Shown in pieces: positions 5,147 to 5,837 of a stretch of DNA of 5,837 nucleotides (its first letter is position 1; each line of letters starts with the position of its first letter). Under the pieces are notes generated by a model. The model made no database searches, was not told where the DNA came from, and saw only the letters and a program-made list of their open reading frames with translations. A program made the position numbers and the translations under genes. This DNA is from Desulfobacterales bacterium (GTDB lineage: Bacteria > Desulfobacterota > Desulfobacteria > Desulfobacterales > C00003106). The stretch covers positions 1 through 5,837 of the forward strand of contig DAOVGD010000117.1 of the NCBI GenBank assembly GCA_030672555.1, read 5' to 3'.

Positions 5147-5194
5147 GTCTTGATACAAACTCGACAGTCAAAAGTTCTCTGAAAAAGTCTTCAA

Positions 5195-5297
5195 ATTCCC
5201 CCCTATAATTGTGCCATATGGCAAGTAAGGGGGATTAGGGGGGTGTAACTCTTGGTAATGCTATCAAAACACCCCCCTACCCCCTCAAGGGGGGAAT
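5195..5297. repeat. C/G-tract palindromic intergenic element (about 103 bp)
   Basis: Three nested inverted pairs are visible: ATTCCCCCC (5195-5203) with GGGGGGAAT (5289-5297); AGGGGG (5228-5233) with CCCCCT (5280-5285); and AGGGGGGTGT (5237-5246) with ACACCCCCCT (5269-5278). The last is a perfect 10-bp stem around a 22-base loop. The C and G tracts can also pair in other registers. No ORF lies inside, so it fits a palindromic or MITE-like repeat of the AAATCCCCC type, which I know as common between genes in several bacterial phyla; copy number cannot be seen here. It lies in the leader region of the 224-residue gene. Confidence 0.7.
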
Positions 5298-5371
5298 GAT
5301 TTGTGGTTTAATTATTTCAGTATGTTACGAAAACTCACGACTCTTGAGATACAAAGACTATCTTATTAAAA

Positions 5372-5400
5372 ATAATATAATTTTTATTTTAATATGGCAA
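5372..5400 (-). promoter_or_regulatory. Promoter-like site upstream of the 224-residue gene
   Basis: On the minus strand TTGCCA (5400-5395, 5/6) and TATTAT (5377-5372, 5/6) are exactly 17 bases apart, starting just after the lipoprotein gene's stop. The spacer is almost pure A/T, so chance matches are more likely here. If used, it would give a leader of about 230 bases containing the palindrome at 5195-5297. Confidence 0.4.
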
Positions 5401-5406
5401 GATCAA

Positions 5407-5837
5407 TTATCTTCTAATCACCACAACATCGAGCCATTTTCGGCCCCATTTCATGGCGTCGTCATGGTCGCTAAAGAAGATGTCTATGTGATAACCCTTT
5501 ATGGCCCTCCCCCTATCGTGCACCACGCCCCATCCATAGCCGGGGACATACATCTCTGTTCCAAAGGGGAATAAGGAAGTGTCTGCTGCAATAGTCCCAT
5601 TTTTGGCCTTTGTCCCATCTGCGGCAATTCCTACTCGTTTACGTTTCCCCTTGTTCGGACCGTAGGCGTAGACCGCCGGCATGAGACAGCATCCCCACTT
5701 ACGCTCCCATCCGCAACACTTTTTACAGGCGCAATATGCGGTTACCTCCATGCGGATGGTCTTTTTCTCTTTTCCAAGGTGACGCAGCCACGCGCAGGAG
5801 CTAAGACAAGAGCATATAAAGAGAGAAAGGAAGAGGA
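5407..5837 (-). CDS. 3D-domain (Asp-Asp-Asp) probable lipoprotein, 5' end outside window
   Basis: The C-terminal 142 codons are present; the frame stays open to the right edge, so the start lies outside the window. The first visible residues, LFLSLFICSCLSSCAW, form a hydrophobic signal-peptide core with a lipobox-like LSSC, predicting an exported lipoprotein. An internal ATG at 5751 is therefore not the start. The 3D domain follows: VTAYCACKKCCGW (opening motif), GTIAADTSLFPFGTEMYVPG (first Asp and PFGT), VVHDRGRAIKG (second Asp) and HIDIFF (third Asp), then the family-typical end with WGRKW. 3D domains share the double-psi beta-barrel fold of MltA-type lytic transglycosylases and are found in cell-wall proteins, so a role in peptidoglycan cleavage or binding at the envelope is inferred. 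It has seven cysteines in the mature part after the lipobox cysteine: five around the CACKKCC block and its start, and two in WGCC. No clear terminator follows the stop. Confidence 0.9.
   Translation of the reverse strand, partial: LFLSLFICSCLSSCAWLRHLGKEKKTIRMEVTAYCACKKCCGWERKWGCCLMPAVYAYGPNKGKRKRVGIAADGTKAKNGTIAADTSLFPFGTEMYVPGYGWGVVHDRGRAIKGYHIDIFFSDHDDAMKWGRKWLDVVVIRR

Noticed and set aside
5368..5385. Intrinsic terminator for the 3D-domain lipoprotein gene
   Set aside because: The AAAAAT/ATTTTT stem is only A/T pairs and too weak; the region fits a promoter-like site better.

Overview
The window comes from a bacterial chromosome of moderate GC. All eight recognisable protein genes lie on the minus strand, so the window reads right to left. 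Three kinds of intergenic palindromic repeat are present. The gene set is a metal-cofactor NifX-type protein, RadC, a beta-class DAHP synthase fused to prephenate dehydratase, a His-rich protein, an Mth938-type protein and a 3D-domain lipoprotein. Together with the repeats this suggests an anaerobic Gram-negative lineage such as Desulfobacterota or Nitrospirota. That placement is inference; no rRNA or other taxonomic marker is in the window.

In transcription order: (1) the 3' part of a 3D-domain lipoprotein gene whose start lies beyond the right edge; (2) an intergenic region with a promoter-like site and a C/G-tract palindrome; (3) an unrecognised 224-residue gene without cysteine; (4) a gap of about 300 bases holding a nested inverted-repeat element and a promoter-like site flanked by 9-bp direct repeats; (5) a compact cluster likely to be one operon, consisting of a NifX/NafY-type protein, a 75-residue four-cysteine protein, RadC, and the DAHP synthase-prephenate dehydratase fusion; (6) a very good sigma70-type promoter that overlaps the fusion gene's stop codon, followed by a small hairpin that could be a terminator and/or leader element; (7) an 86-residue protein that is about 41% histidine, then an Mth938-family protein; (8) a left intergenic region with a CGCAAAG-type inverted repeat.

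The aromatic fusion joins the first shikimate-pathway step to the phenylalanine-specific branch step. It carries an apparent regulatory domain at each end and has no chorismate mutase module, so chorismate mutase must come from elsewhere in the genome. The His-rich gene appears to have its own promoter and leader and is the best candidate for metal-linked regulation. I see no complete defence system, CRISPR array, transposase, rRNA or tRNA. The points most worth follow-up are the fusion enzyme, the His-rich gene with its leader, and the nested 4252-4421 element.
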